Source of the DNA: JADDRA01 sp038233555
Lineage (GTDB): Bacteria; Actinomycetota; Acidimicrobiia; Acidimicrobiales; CADCSY01
Direction of reading: 5' to 3'
Assembly (NCBI GenBank): GCA_038233555.1
Contig: JBBSLT010000037.1
Coordinates: 1 to 17,102, forward strand
Length of the DNA: 17,102 bases
The notes below the pieces were generated by a model that was given only the letters and a program-made list of their open reading frames with translations, did no database searches and was not told where the DNA came from. A program made the translations under genes and the position numbers. Positions 1 to 6,093 of the stretch are shown one piece after another; position 1 is the first letter of the stretch; every line of letters starts with the position of its first letter.

Positions 1-3
1 AGA

Positions 4-390
4 TCAAAACAGGGTGCGGCAGAGGCGGGTGATCTCGCGCTCCAGGGACTCGAGGCCTTCGACCTTGCCCAGGACCAGTGAAACGCCGACCTCCGCGGCC
101 CGGCGCTCGAGCTCGGGGTCGACGAAGGCGGTGTAGAGGATCATGACCAGCTCGGGATGGCCGGCTCGAATGCGTGCCGCCGTCTCCAGCCCGTCGAGGG
201 CCGGCATCTTGTAATCGATGACGGCCACATCGATGGCCACCTCGTCGACCCGCTCGAGGGCTTCAGCGCCGCTGGCGGCCTCCGCCACCACCGCGAAACC
301 GTCCAGATCGAGCATGTTGCGCAGCATGCGACGCACGTGGTCGGTGTCGTCAACCACCATGACCCTGATCGGCTCGTCCATCGCGGCCAC
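4..390 (-). CDS. Stand-alone response regulator receiver protein (CheY-like)
   Basis: This 128-residue protein is a single receiver domain with no output domain. Visible landmarks are the acidic pair D14-D15 after the first beta strand, the phospho-acceptor D59 in VIDYKMP, the switch threonine T87 in LYTAF, and the conserved lysine K109. The usual Lys-Pro is Lys-Val here. It would receive phosphate from a histidine kinase and act by protein contact. The start is GTG at 390 (GGAG at 401-404, 10 nt upstream) or ATG at 381; the three-residue difference does not touch the domain. It is transcribed divergently from the lipid kinase gene. A PdtaS-like kinase lies about 1.4 kb away, but the known PdtaS partner, PdtaR, carries an ANTAR domain that is missing here, so pairing is only a possibility. 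Confidence 0.9.
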   Translation of the reverse strand: MAAMDEPIRVMVVDDTDHVRRMLRNMLDLDGFAVVAEAASGAEALERVDEVAIDVAVIDYKMPALDGLETAARIRAGHPELVMILYTAFVDPELERRAAEVGVSLVLGKVEGLESLEREITRLCRTLF

Positions 391-442
391 GACGTTACCG
401 CTCCGCGCCGTCCTTCATCCCGGAGACCCCCGCCCCGGCTGC

Positions 443-448
443 TACCGT
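443..448 (+). promoter_or_regulatory. Probable -10 hexamer TACCGT of the lipid kinase gene
   Basis: TACCGT matches the TANNNT form seen just before several start codons in this window. It lies 5 nt before a TTG at 454-456, where a leaderless start would be expected, but that TTG is out of frame with the kinase by one base. Confidence 0.4.
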
Positions 449-512
449 CGACGTTGCGAACCTCCTCCTCGTCGTCAACCCCTCGGCCTCTGCGGTCACC
501 GCCCGGGCTCGG

Positions 513-1370
513 GTGGTGATCCACAAGGCCCTCGCGGCCGATCACAGGGTTGAGCTGGCCGAGACCAGCCGACGGGGCCACGCCACCCGCTTGGCCCAGG
601 GGGCGGCCGCCGACGGCTGTGATGTCGTGGTCGTGCTGGGCGGCGACGGCACCCTCAACGAGGCGGCCAATGGGCTGGCCGGATCGGAGACGGCCATGGC
701 CGTGTTGCCGGGCGGCTCCACCAACGTCTTCGCCCGCACCCTCGGCATGCCGAACGACCCCATAGAGGCCACCGCCGCCGTCCTCGAGGCGCTCGACGCC
801 GCCGCCATCCGCCGCGTCGGCCTCGGCTCGGTCAATGGCCGCTACTTCCTGTTCCACACCGGGATCGGCTTCGACGCCGCCGTGGTGGCCCAGGTCGAGC
901 GCCGGGCCGCCCTCAAGCGCTACGCCGGCCACCCGCTGTACCTCTACGCCACCCTGTCCACCTGGTTCCGCCACTACGACCGCACCCGCCCCCGCTTCGC
1001 CGTCCACCTCCCGGGCGGGACGGTGGTCGACGACGCCTACTTCGCCGTGTGCTCCAACACCGACCCGTACACCTTCATGGGCAAGCGGGCGCTGCACATC
1101 GCCCCCGACGCCACCTTCGACCGCGGCCTGACCATGTTCAGCCTGCGCTCCCTGACCCTGCCGACGGTCCTCTCCGTGGCTGGCTCGGCGATGGCGTCGG
1201 GCCGCCGGGCCCGTCGTCACCGACTGAGCGACTACCGCTGCGACCTGACCGAGGTCACCATCAGGGGCCATGGCCCCTTCCCCTACCCGGTCGACGGCGA
1301 CTACCTGGGAGAGACCGACGAGCTCGTCTTCCGCCATGGGCCCGAGCTTCTCCGCCTGGTGATGGCCTGA
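513..1370 (+). CDS. Diacylglycerol kinase / YegS-family lipid kinase
   Basis: The protein belongs to the DAGK catalytic family, which phosphorylates diacylglycerol or related lipids with ATP. From the first in-frame GTG (285 aa) the family motifs are GGDGTLNE at residues 43-50 (nucleotide binding), PGGSTNVFAR at 66-75, HTGIGFDAAV at 115-124, and VDGD near 260-263 in the C-terminal beta domain. The reading frame continues upstream of 513 without a stop and encodes NLLLVVNPSASAV at about 459-497, which is the conserved first strand and Asn-Pro motif of the family, so the true N-terminus lies upstream. No ATG, GTG or TTG is in frame there, however. A single missing base near 457-459 would put TTG 454 in frame. 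The family call is secure; lipid substrate and exact start are not. Confidence 0.85.
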   Translation: MVIHKALAADHRVELAETSRRGHATRLAQGAAADGCDVVVVLGGDGTLNEAANGLAGSETAMAVLPGGSTNVFARTLGMPNDPIEATAAVLEALDAAAIRRVGLGSVNGRYFLFHTGIGFDAAVVAQVERRAALKRYAGHPLYLYATLSTWFRHYDRTRPRFAVHLPGGTVVDDAYFAVCSNTDPYTFMGKRALHIAPDATFDRGLTMFSLRSLTLPTVLSVAGSAMASGRRARRHRLSDYRCDLTEVTIRGHGPFPYPVDGDYLGETDELVFRHGPELLRLVMA

Positions 1371-1394
1371 AGAACCCCTTGCGCCGGCGCTGGC

Positions 1395-1425
1395 GTCTTC
1401 AGTAACATTCATTATCCACAATGGC
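1395..1425 (+). promoter_or_regulatory. Candidate whiB1 promoter region
   Basis: This is the only AT-rich patch in the 120-bp gap before the WhiB gene. It holds TANNNT-type hexamers such as TAACAT at 1403-1408 and TATCCA at 1413-1418. Use of either would give a leader of roughly 65-80 nt. Confidence 0.35.
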
Positions 1426-1458
1426 GCTCTTGGGCGAGACCTTCCCGCACACACGCCA

Positions 1459-1474
1459 TGTGAAGTCGGTCACG
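1459..1474 (+). promoter_or_regulatory. CRP/FNR-like palindrome upstream of whiB1
   Basis: TGTGA-N6-TCACG occurs 17 nt before the WhiB start codon and matches the CRP consensus TGTGA-N6-TCACA at nine of ten arm positions. Mycobacterium tuberculosis whiB1 is known to be controlled by the cAMP receptor protein Rv3676. Here the site lies downstream of the best promoter candidates, so repression or a roadblock is possible. Binding is inferred only. Confidence 0.5.
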
Positions 1475-1490
1475 AGAGGCGGGGGATGCA

Positions 1491-1769
1491 GTGACGCTCA
1501 CAGCAACCGATAGCACGACCTGGGCCCTGGACGAGTGGCGAACGGACGCATCCTGTCGCAACGCCGACCCTGGCCTCTTCTTCCCGGTGGGCACCACCGG
1601 GCCGGCGGTCTCCCAGATCGAAGCAGCCAAGATCGTCTGTCGAACCTGTCCGGTGCGCGAACCGTGCCTCGAGTTCGCCCTGACCACCAACCAGGACTCA
1701 GGCGTGTGGGGGGCGGCCTCCGAGGAGGAACGCCGACTGCTGCGCCAGCAACGCCGCCGCGCTTCCTGA
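1491..1769 (+). CDS. whiB1: WhiB1-type iron-sulfur transcription factor
   Basis: The 92-residue protein carries the four WhiB cysteines C22, C50, C53 and C59 (CX27CX2CX5C), which ligate a redox- and NO-sensitive [4Fe-4S] cluster. GVWGA at 71-75 stands in the place of the usual G(V/I)WGG turn that contacts the primary sigma factor, and an arginine-rich tail (RRLLRQQRRR, 81-90) supplies DNA contacts. The segment DPGLFFPVG resembles M. tuberculosis WhiB1 (from memory of that sequence). The start is GTG 1491, preceded by the purine-rich stretch GAGAGGCGGGGG; the ATG at 1486 runs into a stop at once. The gene is convergent with the PdtaS-like kinase, 12 bp away, the same order as whiB1-pdtaS in M. 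tuberculosis. The Gly-to-Ala change in the turn is unusual. Confidence 0.92.
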   Translation: MTLTATDSTTWALDEWRTDASCRNADPGLFFPVGTTGPAVSQIEAAKIVCRTCPVREPCLEFALTTNQDSGVWGAASEEERRLLRQQRRRAS

Positions 1770-1781
1770 CCTGCGGCCTTC

Positions 1782-3296
1782 CTAGTCCTCCGGCGGGGAC
1801 GTCGTCAGAGGAACCCGCACCTCCACCACGGTCCCAACGTCGCTTCCGGGGACCGGGCTCGTCATGGTGATCGACCCCTCGATCTGGGTGGTCACCAGGC
1901 TCCGCACGATCGACAACCCCAGACCGCGTGTCTCGCTGAGGGAGAAGCCCGGCGGTAGGCCCACACCGTCGTCGGCCACCCGCAGCACCAACCACTCGCC
2001 GTCGTTGTCGACGTCCACCGCCACTGTCCCGGCCCCGTGGGCCTCATCGCCTTCGGGTCGGGCGTCGGCCACCTGGTCCATGGGAAAGGCGTGATCGGCG
2101 GCGTTCTGCATGAGCTCGGTCAGCACCACGGCCAGCGGCGTAGCCACCCGGGCAGGGAGGCGCCCGCCGTCGCCCTCGACCCGGAAGCGCACCGGGCGCT
2201 CGGGCGACACCAGGCTCTCCTCGACCATGCGCACCAGCGGCCGGACGATCTCGTTGAACGGGACGTCGCCGCTGCCTTCCTGCGACAGCGTCTCGTGGAC
2301 CAGGGCAATGGAGCGGATGCGCCGCACCGACTCCTCGATCGCCCCCTTGGCCTCGGCCGAGGTGAGCCGGCGGCCCTGGAGACGCAACAAGGAGGAGATC
2401 GTCTGCAGGTTGTTCTTCACCCGGTGATGGATCTCCCGGATGGTGGCGTCGAGGGAGACGAGCATGCGGTCCCGACGGCGCAGCTCGGAGATGTCTCGCA
2501 ACAACAACAGCGCCCCCGTGGCCCGTCCCTCCTCCAAGAGGGGGAGGCAACGCAACAGGACGGTGATCTCCTGGCCCCGCTCGAGCTCCTCGGTCACCGG
2601 CGCACAGATGGCGAAGGCGGTCTCCACCGCCACCTCCTCCAAGCCCAGGCTGTCGAGCCGCTCGCCCTCGGGGTTGGCGTGCATGCCGAGGCGGTGCAGG
2701 GCCGAGACCGCGTTGGGCGACGCGTACTCCACCCGTCCCTCGCCGTCGAGGACCAGGGCGCCGTCGCCCACCCGGGGCGCCTCCTCGGCCTCGATGTCCT
2801 CGGCCGCGAAGGGAAAGGTGCCGTCGGCGATCATGACGGCGAAGCGGCGGAACACCGAGAGGTAGGTCCGCTCCAGCTCTCCGGGAGGGCGGCCCAGCGA
2901 GGGGATCGACTCCCGGCTGACCACGCCCACCACCTGGCCGTCCCAGCGCACCGGGACGGCCAGCACTCGCAGGCGGCCCGGCCCGGGCTCGACCTCGACC
3001 TCGCCCTCGGCGGCCCGGCCTTCCGCCAGGGCTCGGGCCACCACCGGGCGCTCTTCGGCGGTGACGACGGTGCCGACGAAGTCGCTGCGGTACACCGTCT
3101 GGCTAGTGGTGGGCCGGACCTGGCCGACGACCACGAACTCCTGGCCGTCGGTATCGGCGACGGCCACGAACAGCAGGAGATCGGCGAAGCAGAGATCGGC
3201 GAGGGGACCCCACGACGCCACCAGACGGTGCAGGTGGGCAACGGCGGCCCCGTCGAGCTCGCCCTGGCTGCGGGCCAACTCGGCCAAGGTCCCCAT
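1782..3296 (-). CDS. pdtaS: PdtaS-like sensor histidine kinase (HisKA_2 / HATPase_c)
   Basis: The 504-residue cytoplasmic kinase shows no membrane segment. Residues 1-160 form a GAF-like sensor region, about 178-270 a PAS-like domain (YASPNAVSALHRLGM at 191-205), then a HisKA_2 dimerisation helix with the phospho-acceptor in EIHHRVKNNLQ (H290/H291) and a HATPase domain with N398 in ELMQNA, DDGVGLP at 442-448 and GLGLSIV at 458-464. The N-terminal start, domain order and H-box closely match M. tuberculosis PdtaS (Rv3220c), which with PdtaR acts on nutrient, NO and copper responses. The frame is open far upstream, but ATG 3296 is chosen because it gives the PdtaS-like N-terminus, has GGGAG about 8 nt ahead, and follows the PHP stop by one base (TGAGATG), implying translational coupling. 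Signal and partner regulator are unknown. Confidence 0.9.
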   Translation of the reverse strand: MGTLAELARSQGELDGAAVAHLHRLVASWGPLADLCFADLLLFVAVADTDGQEFVVVGQVRPTTSQTVYRSDFVGTVVTAEERPVVARALAEGRAAEGEVEVEPGPGRLRVLAVPVRWDGQVVGVVSRESIPSLGRPPGELERTYLSVFRRFAVMIADGTFPFAAEDIEAEEAPRVGDGALVLDGEGRVEYASPNAVSALHRLGMHANPEGERLDSLGLEEVAVETAFAICAPVTEELERGQEITVLLRCLPLLEEGRATGALLLLRDISELRRRDRMLVSLDATIREIHHRVKNNLQTISSLLRLQGRRLTSAEAKGAIEESVRRIRSIALVHETLSQEGSGDVPFNEIVRPLVRMVEESLVSPERPVRFRVEGDGGRLPARVATPLAVVLTELMQNAADHAFPMDQVADARPEGDEAHGAGTVAVDVDNDGEWLVLRVADDGVGLPPGFSLSETRGLGLSIVRSLVTTQIEGSITMTSPVPGSDVGTVVEVRVPLTTSPPED

Positions 3297-3297
3297 C

Positions 3298-4200
3298 TCA
3301 GAGGCTCCCGGGCACGGCTGCAGGGGCCGGCCACGCGATGGGCACGCTCCGACGCCGACGCTGGCGGTAGGCAGCCAGAGCCTCGTAGCCGGCGTCGGCC
3401 AGCAGCCCGGCGATGTCAGTGCGCCGCTCGGCCACGTGGCCGAGGCCGTGGGCATCGGACGCCGTGGTGACGGGCACCCCGGCGGCGTGAAAGCAGGCCA
3501 GTAGCGCCGGCGACGGGTAGGCCTCGCCCACCGGCTTGCGCCACCCCGCCGACGACACCTCGGCGGCCATGCCCGAACGGGCGGCGGCCTCGGCCATGCG
3601 GTGGTGGAACTCGTCGGGCACGTCGGGACGGCGGCCGTAGACCTTGCACAGATCGGGGTGGGCGAGCACGTCACAGACCCCGGAGTCGGCCAACTCCTCC
3701 AGGTGGGTGGTGTAGGCGTCCCAGACGGTGTCGATCCGGCGGGCGTCCCATTCGTGAACGAAGGGCGCCGGCCCGAAGTTGTCGAAACCCCACGCCCCGA
3801 GCCAGTGGACCGAGCCCAACAACACGTCGAAGGGGTAGCCGGCCAGGAGGTCGGCTACCTGGTGCATGCGCCCGCGGTAATAGTCGACCTCCAAGCCGAG
3901 CACCACCGGCAGGCCGGCTGCCTTGGCCGCCAGCACCACCTCGACGTACTGATCGAGATCGCCCCCCTGCTCGCTGGCCCACCACTCGCCCATCACCGGT
4001 CCCAACACCTCCTCGTGCAGGCCCGCCCACCAGCCGCCGAGGACGGCGTCGGCCTGGCGGAAGCGGAACAGGTGCTCAGTAAGGGCAATCTCCGTCACCC
4101 CGGCGGCCTGGGCGGCGACGCAGTACGCCGCGACCTGTTCCAGGGTGGCCTCCAGCGGCCGAGGGCCATGCGGCCACAGGTGGAGGTGGTAGTCGAGCAC
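3298..4200 (-). CDS. PHP-domain metal-dependent phosphoesterase (histidinol-phosphatase-like)
   Basis: The PHP fold holds a two- or three-metal site that hydrolyses phosphate esters. Numbered from GTG 4200 (300 aa), the metal ligands are H5 and H7 in DYHLHLW, E42-H43 in LTEHLF, E104 in GLEVDYYRG, H132 in GSVHWLG, H181 in LAHPDL, and D249/H251 in TASDAHG. The set is complete, so the enzyme should be active. GTG 4245 would add 15 residues, but GTG 4200 puts HxH at the very start, as in relatives, and lies 7 nt after a TAACCT hexamer. The stop overlaps the PdtaS coupling junction (TGA-G-ATG). Histidinol phosphate is one possible substrate, but no histidine genes are near, and coupling to a sensor kinase may point to a signalling or nucleotide-type phosphate. 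Confidence 0.85.
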   Translation of the reverse strand: MLDYHLHLWPHGPRPLEATLEQVAAYCVAAQAAGVTEIALTEHLFRFRQADAVLGGWWAGLHEEVLGPVMGEWWASEQGGDLDQYVEVVLAAKAAGLPVVLGLEVDYYRGRMHQVADLLAGYPFDVLLGSVHWLGAWGFDNFGPAPFVHEWDARRIDTVWDAYTTHLEELADSGVCDVLAHPDLCKVYGRRPDVPDEFHHRMAEAAARSGMAAEVSSAGWRKPVGEAYPSPALLACFHAAGVPVTTASDAHGLGHVAERRTDIAGLLADAGYEALAAYRQRRRRSVPIAWPAPAAVPGSL

Positions 4201-4207
4201 CGGGGGA

Positions 4208-4213
4208 AGGTTA
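4208..4213 (-). promoter_or_regulatory. Probable -10 hexamer TAACCT for the PHP-pdtaS operon
   Basis: Read on the minus strand, TAACCT ends 7 nt before GTG 4200, giving a leaderless mRNA. A second minus-strand TAACCT lies exactly 50 bp further upstream (4258-4263) and could serve the longer GTG 4245 start instead. Confidence 0.5.
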
Positions 4214-4261
4214 GGTCCCGGCCACTGAGGTGCGCTGGACGACACGGTCCAAGGCTGAGGT

Positions 4262-4267
4262 TAGACT
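4262..4267 (+). promoter_or_regulatory. Probable -10 hexamer TAGACT for vapBC
   Basis: TAGACT ends 6 nt before ATG 4274, so the vapBC transcript is expected to be leaderless. No ribosome binding site is seen before this ATG. Confidence 0.5.
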
Positions 4268-4273
4268 TGCGGT

Positions 4274-4489
4274 ATGACCTATCGAGTAGGGCCGAAGGGG
4301 CAGGTCGTGATCCCCAAGCCGATCCGTGACGCCCTCGACCTTCAGCCTGGGGACGAGGTGCATTTCGAGCTGAAGGAAGGAGTGGCCCAACTCCAGCCGG
4401 CACGGGTTCGGCGTCGCCTCGGCGGGCTCTTCGCCGGCCACGACCTGATCGGCATGCTCGAGGCCGACCGGCGGTCGGAGCCAAGGTGA
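4274..4489 (+). CDS. vapB: AbrB/SpoVT-type antitoxin (VapB-like)
   Basis: The 71-residue protein has an N-terminal swapped-hairpin AbrB domain, residues 1-45, with the typical pattern GPKGQVVIPKPIRDALDLQPGD. The C-terminal tail (about 46-71, VRRRLGGLFAGHDLIGML) is the part that in VapB proteins blocks the toxin active site. It should neutralise the PIN-domain toxin that follows and repress its own promoter. Its stop overlaps the toxin start by four bases (GTGA at 4486-4489), which is typical of such modules. The pair sits alone between the PHP-pdtaS operon and the ArsA cluster and is a self-contained accessory cassette. Confidence 0.88.
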   Translation: MTYRVGPKGQVVIPKPIRDALDLQPGDEVHFELKEGVAQLQPARVRRRLGGLFAGHDLIGMLEADRRSEPR

Positions 4490-4869
4490 CGGCGTGCCTC
4501 GACTCATGGGCAATCTTGCGGTGGCTCGAAGGGTGCGAGCCAGCACGATCCCGAGTGGAGGAGGTGCTGGCGACCGAGCGACCGGCGGTGAGCTGGATCA
4601 ATCTGGGTGAGGTCTACTACGTCACCCGTCGGGCGGGGGGCGACGACCTCGCTCGTTCCGTCATCGACGACCTCCGGCGCATCACCGCACCAGACGAGGC
4701 CTCGTCTGCCCGCGTGCTCGAGGCTGCAGCCATCAAGGCCGAGCATCCCATGGCCTACGCCGACGCCTTCGCGGTGGCGACCGCTCGAGCCCACGGCGCG
4801 TCACTTCTGACCGGCGACTCCGAGATCCTGGACGTCAAGACGGGCTGGGCGCTCGAGGACCTGCGCTAA
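4486..4869 (+). CDS. vapC: PIN-domain ribonuclease toxin (VapC-like)
   Basis: The 127-residue PIN domain carries the expected acidic residues for Mg-dependent RNA cleavage: D6 in LDSWA, E42 in NLGEVYY, D93 in AYADAFA and D111 in LLTGDSE. The quartet is intact, so the toxin is probably functional. VapC enzymes cut tRNA or rRNA at specific sites when the antitoxin is degraded; the target here cannot be read from the sequence. The start is GTG 4486, overlapping the antitoxin stop by four bases. The gene converges on ArsA-like ATPase B, 23 bp away. Confidence 0.88.
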   Translation: MTACLDSWAILRWLEGCEPARSRVEEVLATERPAVSWINLGEVYYVTRRAGGDDLARSVIDDLRRITAPDEASSARVLEAAAIKAEHPMAYADAFAVATARAHGASLLTGDSEILDVKTGWALEDLR

Positions 4870-4875
4870 GAGCCC

Positions 4876-4892
4876 GCCGGCCTTCCCGCCGG
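4876..4892. terminator. Weak hairpin between convergent vapC and ATPase B
   Basis: CCGGC at 4877-4881 pairs with GCCGG at 4888-4892 around a 6-nt loop. The stem is short and lacks a T tract, so it is at best a weak bidirectional terminator. Confidence 0.25.
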
Positions 4893-6062
4893 TCAGCGGC
4901 GGAGGGCGTCGGCCAGCCGGGCCAGACCGGCGAGGTCGAAGATGTCGGTCTCGAACGCCGGGACCGTCGCCACCACCCCGGCGCCGAGGGCGAGCTCTGC
5001 TCGCTGCTCGGCTTCGCGCTTGGCCACCACCTGGAAGTTGAGGTAGCTCTCCCCCAGCTCACCCAGCACCCGGGCGACGACTTCGGGAGGCCCAAGGGGG
5101 TCGTCCAGCGCCTCGCCGAGGATGTCCGCCAGCTCACCGGCCGAGGCGCTGAGGACCCGGGCCGCCTCCGTGGACTCATGGTCGAGCAACTCCACCGGCA
5201 GCACCCGGTTGAGCACCACCGCCCCCAGGTGCAGGCGCTTGGCGCGCAACACCTCGACGAAGCGGCCGGCCTCGTACGCCGGCGACGCCTCCAGGGTGGT
5301 CACGACCACGAAGGTGGTGCGCCTGTCCTCCAGCACCCGCTCCACCGCCCGGGCCCGCTCGACGAAGCCGTCGTACATCGACTGGAACAGGATGAAGAAC
5401 TCGGCGATGTCGGCCAGGAAGGCCGAGCCGAGGGCCCGGTCGGCGATCTGGTAAAAGGGTCGGGACGCGGCATTGACCAGGCGGCTGCGGTAGGGCACCA
5501 GCAGCCAGCGCAACAGGCGGCTGGAGAAGAAGTCGGCCATGCGCTCGGGTGCTTCGAGGAAATCGATGGCGTGACGGGTCGGGGGCGTGTCGACCACGAT
5601 GAGGTCGTAGGCCCCTGAGGCGTGTAGCTCGTAGAGCCGCTCCATGGCGATGTAGTCGTGGCTGTGCACGAACTTTCCGGCCACGTTGCGGTAGAGGGGG
5701 TTGGACAGGATGGCGTCGCGGGTGCGGGCGTCGGGGGCGTGGCGGTGGATCAGCTCGTCCCAGCTCTGCTTGGTGTCGAGCATGGCCGCCCACAGCTCGC
5801 CCCGGGGCTCGAGGCCGGCTTCGGCGAAGGCGGCCGCGCTCACGCGCGTCTCGGTGTTGCCGAGGGCACCGAGGCCCATGGCGTCGGCCAGGCGCCGGGC
5901 AGGGTCGACGGTCAGCACCAGCACCTTGGCCCCCAGGTCGGCGGCGGCCATGGTGGCCAGGGCGGCGGCGGTGGAGGTCTTGCCCACCCCACCCGAGCCG
6001 CACACCACCACGATCTCCTTGGCCGCCAACAAGGCCTCCACCGGCGACGCCTCCCCCGCCAT
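4893..6062 (-). CDS. ArsA/Get3-like ATPase B (no signature lysine)
   Basis: The 389-residue protein belongs to the ArsA/Get3 branch of SIMIBI ATPases. The P-loop is CGSGGVGKTS at 21-30; the catalytic lysine K28 is present, but the signature lysine of the deviant Walker A motif (KGGVGKT) is Ser23. Switch regions appear as VDPARR at 52-57 and DTPPTRH at 158-164. It has a single cysteine (C21), so no arsenite site or Get3 zinc CxxC is visible. It resembles M. tuberculosis Rv3680, while the gene upstream resembles Rv3679; those proteins are described as a Get3-like pair. The start is ATG 6062, 31 bp after the stop of ATPase A, so co-transcription is likely. The likely role is a membrane- or client-protein-linked ATPase; arsenic efflux is unlikely because no arsenic genes are near. 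Confidence 0.85.
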   Translation of the reverse strand: MAGEASPVEALLAAKEIVVVCGSGGVGKTSTAAALATMAAADLGAKVLVLTVDPARRLADAMGLGALGNTETRVSAAAFAEAGLEPRGELWAAMLDTKQSWDELIHRHAPDARTRDAILSNPLYRNVAGKFVHSHDYIAMERLYELHASGAYDLIVVDTPPTRHAIDFLEAPERMADFFSSRLLRWLLVPYRSRLVNAASRPFYQIADRALGSAFLADIAEFFILFQSMYDGFVERARAVERVLEDRRTTFVVVTTLEASPAYEAGRFVEVLRAKRLHLGAVVLNRVLPVELLDHESTEAARVLSASAGELADILGEALDDPLGPPEVVARVLGELGESYLNFQVVAKREAEQRAELALGAGVVATVPAFETDIFDLAGLARLADALRR

Positions 6063-6093
6063 CAGCGCCCGCCCGCCTTCCGTGGCTTGCCCC

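Noticed and set aside
141..1454. Long open frame on the minus strand across the receiver and lipid kinase region
   Set aside because: It is low-complexity Gly/Ala/Arg-rich shadow coding opposite the DAGK motifs; no family pattern is seen.
2037..3470. 477-codon open frame on the plus strand opposite pdtaS
   Set aside because: It is His/Gly/Gln-rich shadow translation typical of the complementary frame in GC-rich genes.
3297..3674. Upstream extension of the PdtaS frame
   Set aside because: It overlaps the conserved PHP coding region in another frame; the PdtaS N-terminus begins at ATG 3296.
4258..4280. AGGT/ACCT short inverted repeat around the vapB start as an autoregulatory operator
   Set aside because: The arms are only four bases, which is expected by chance.
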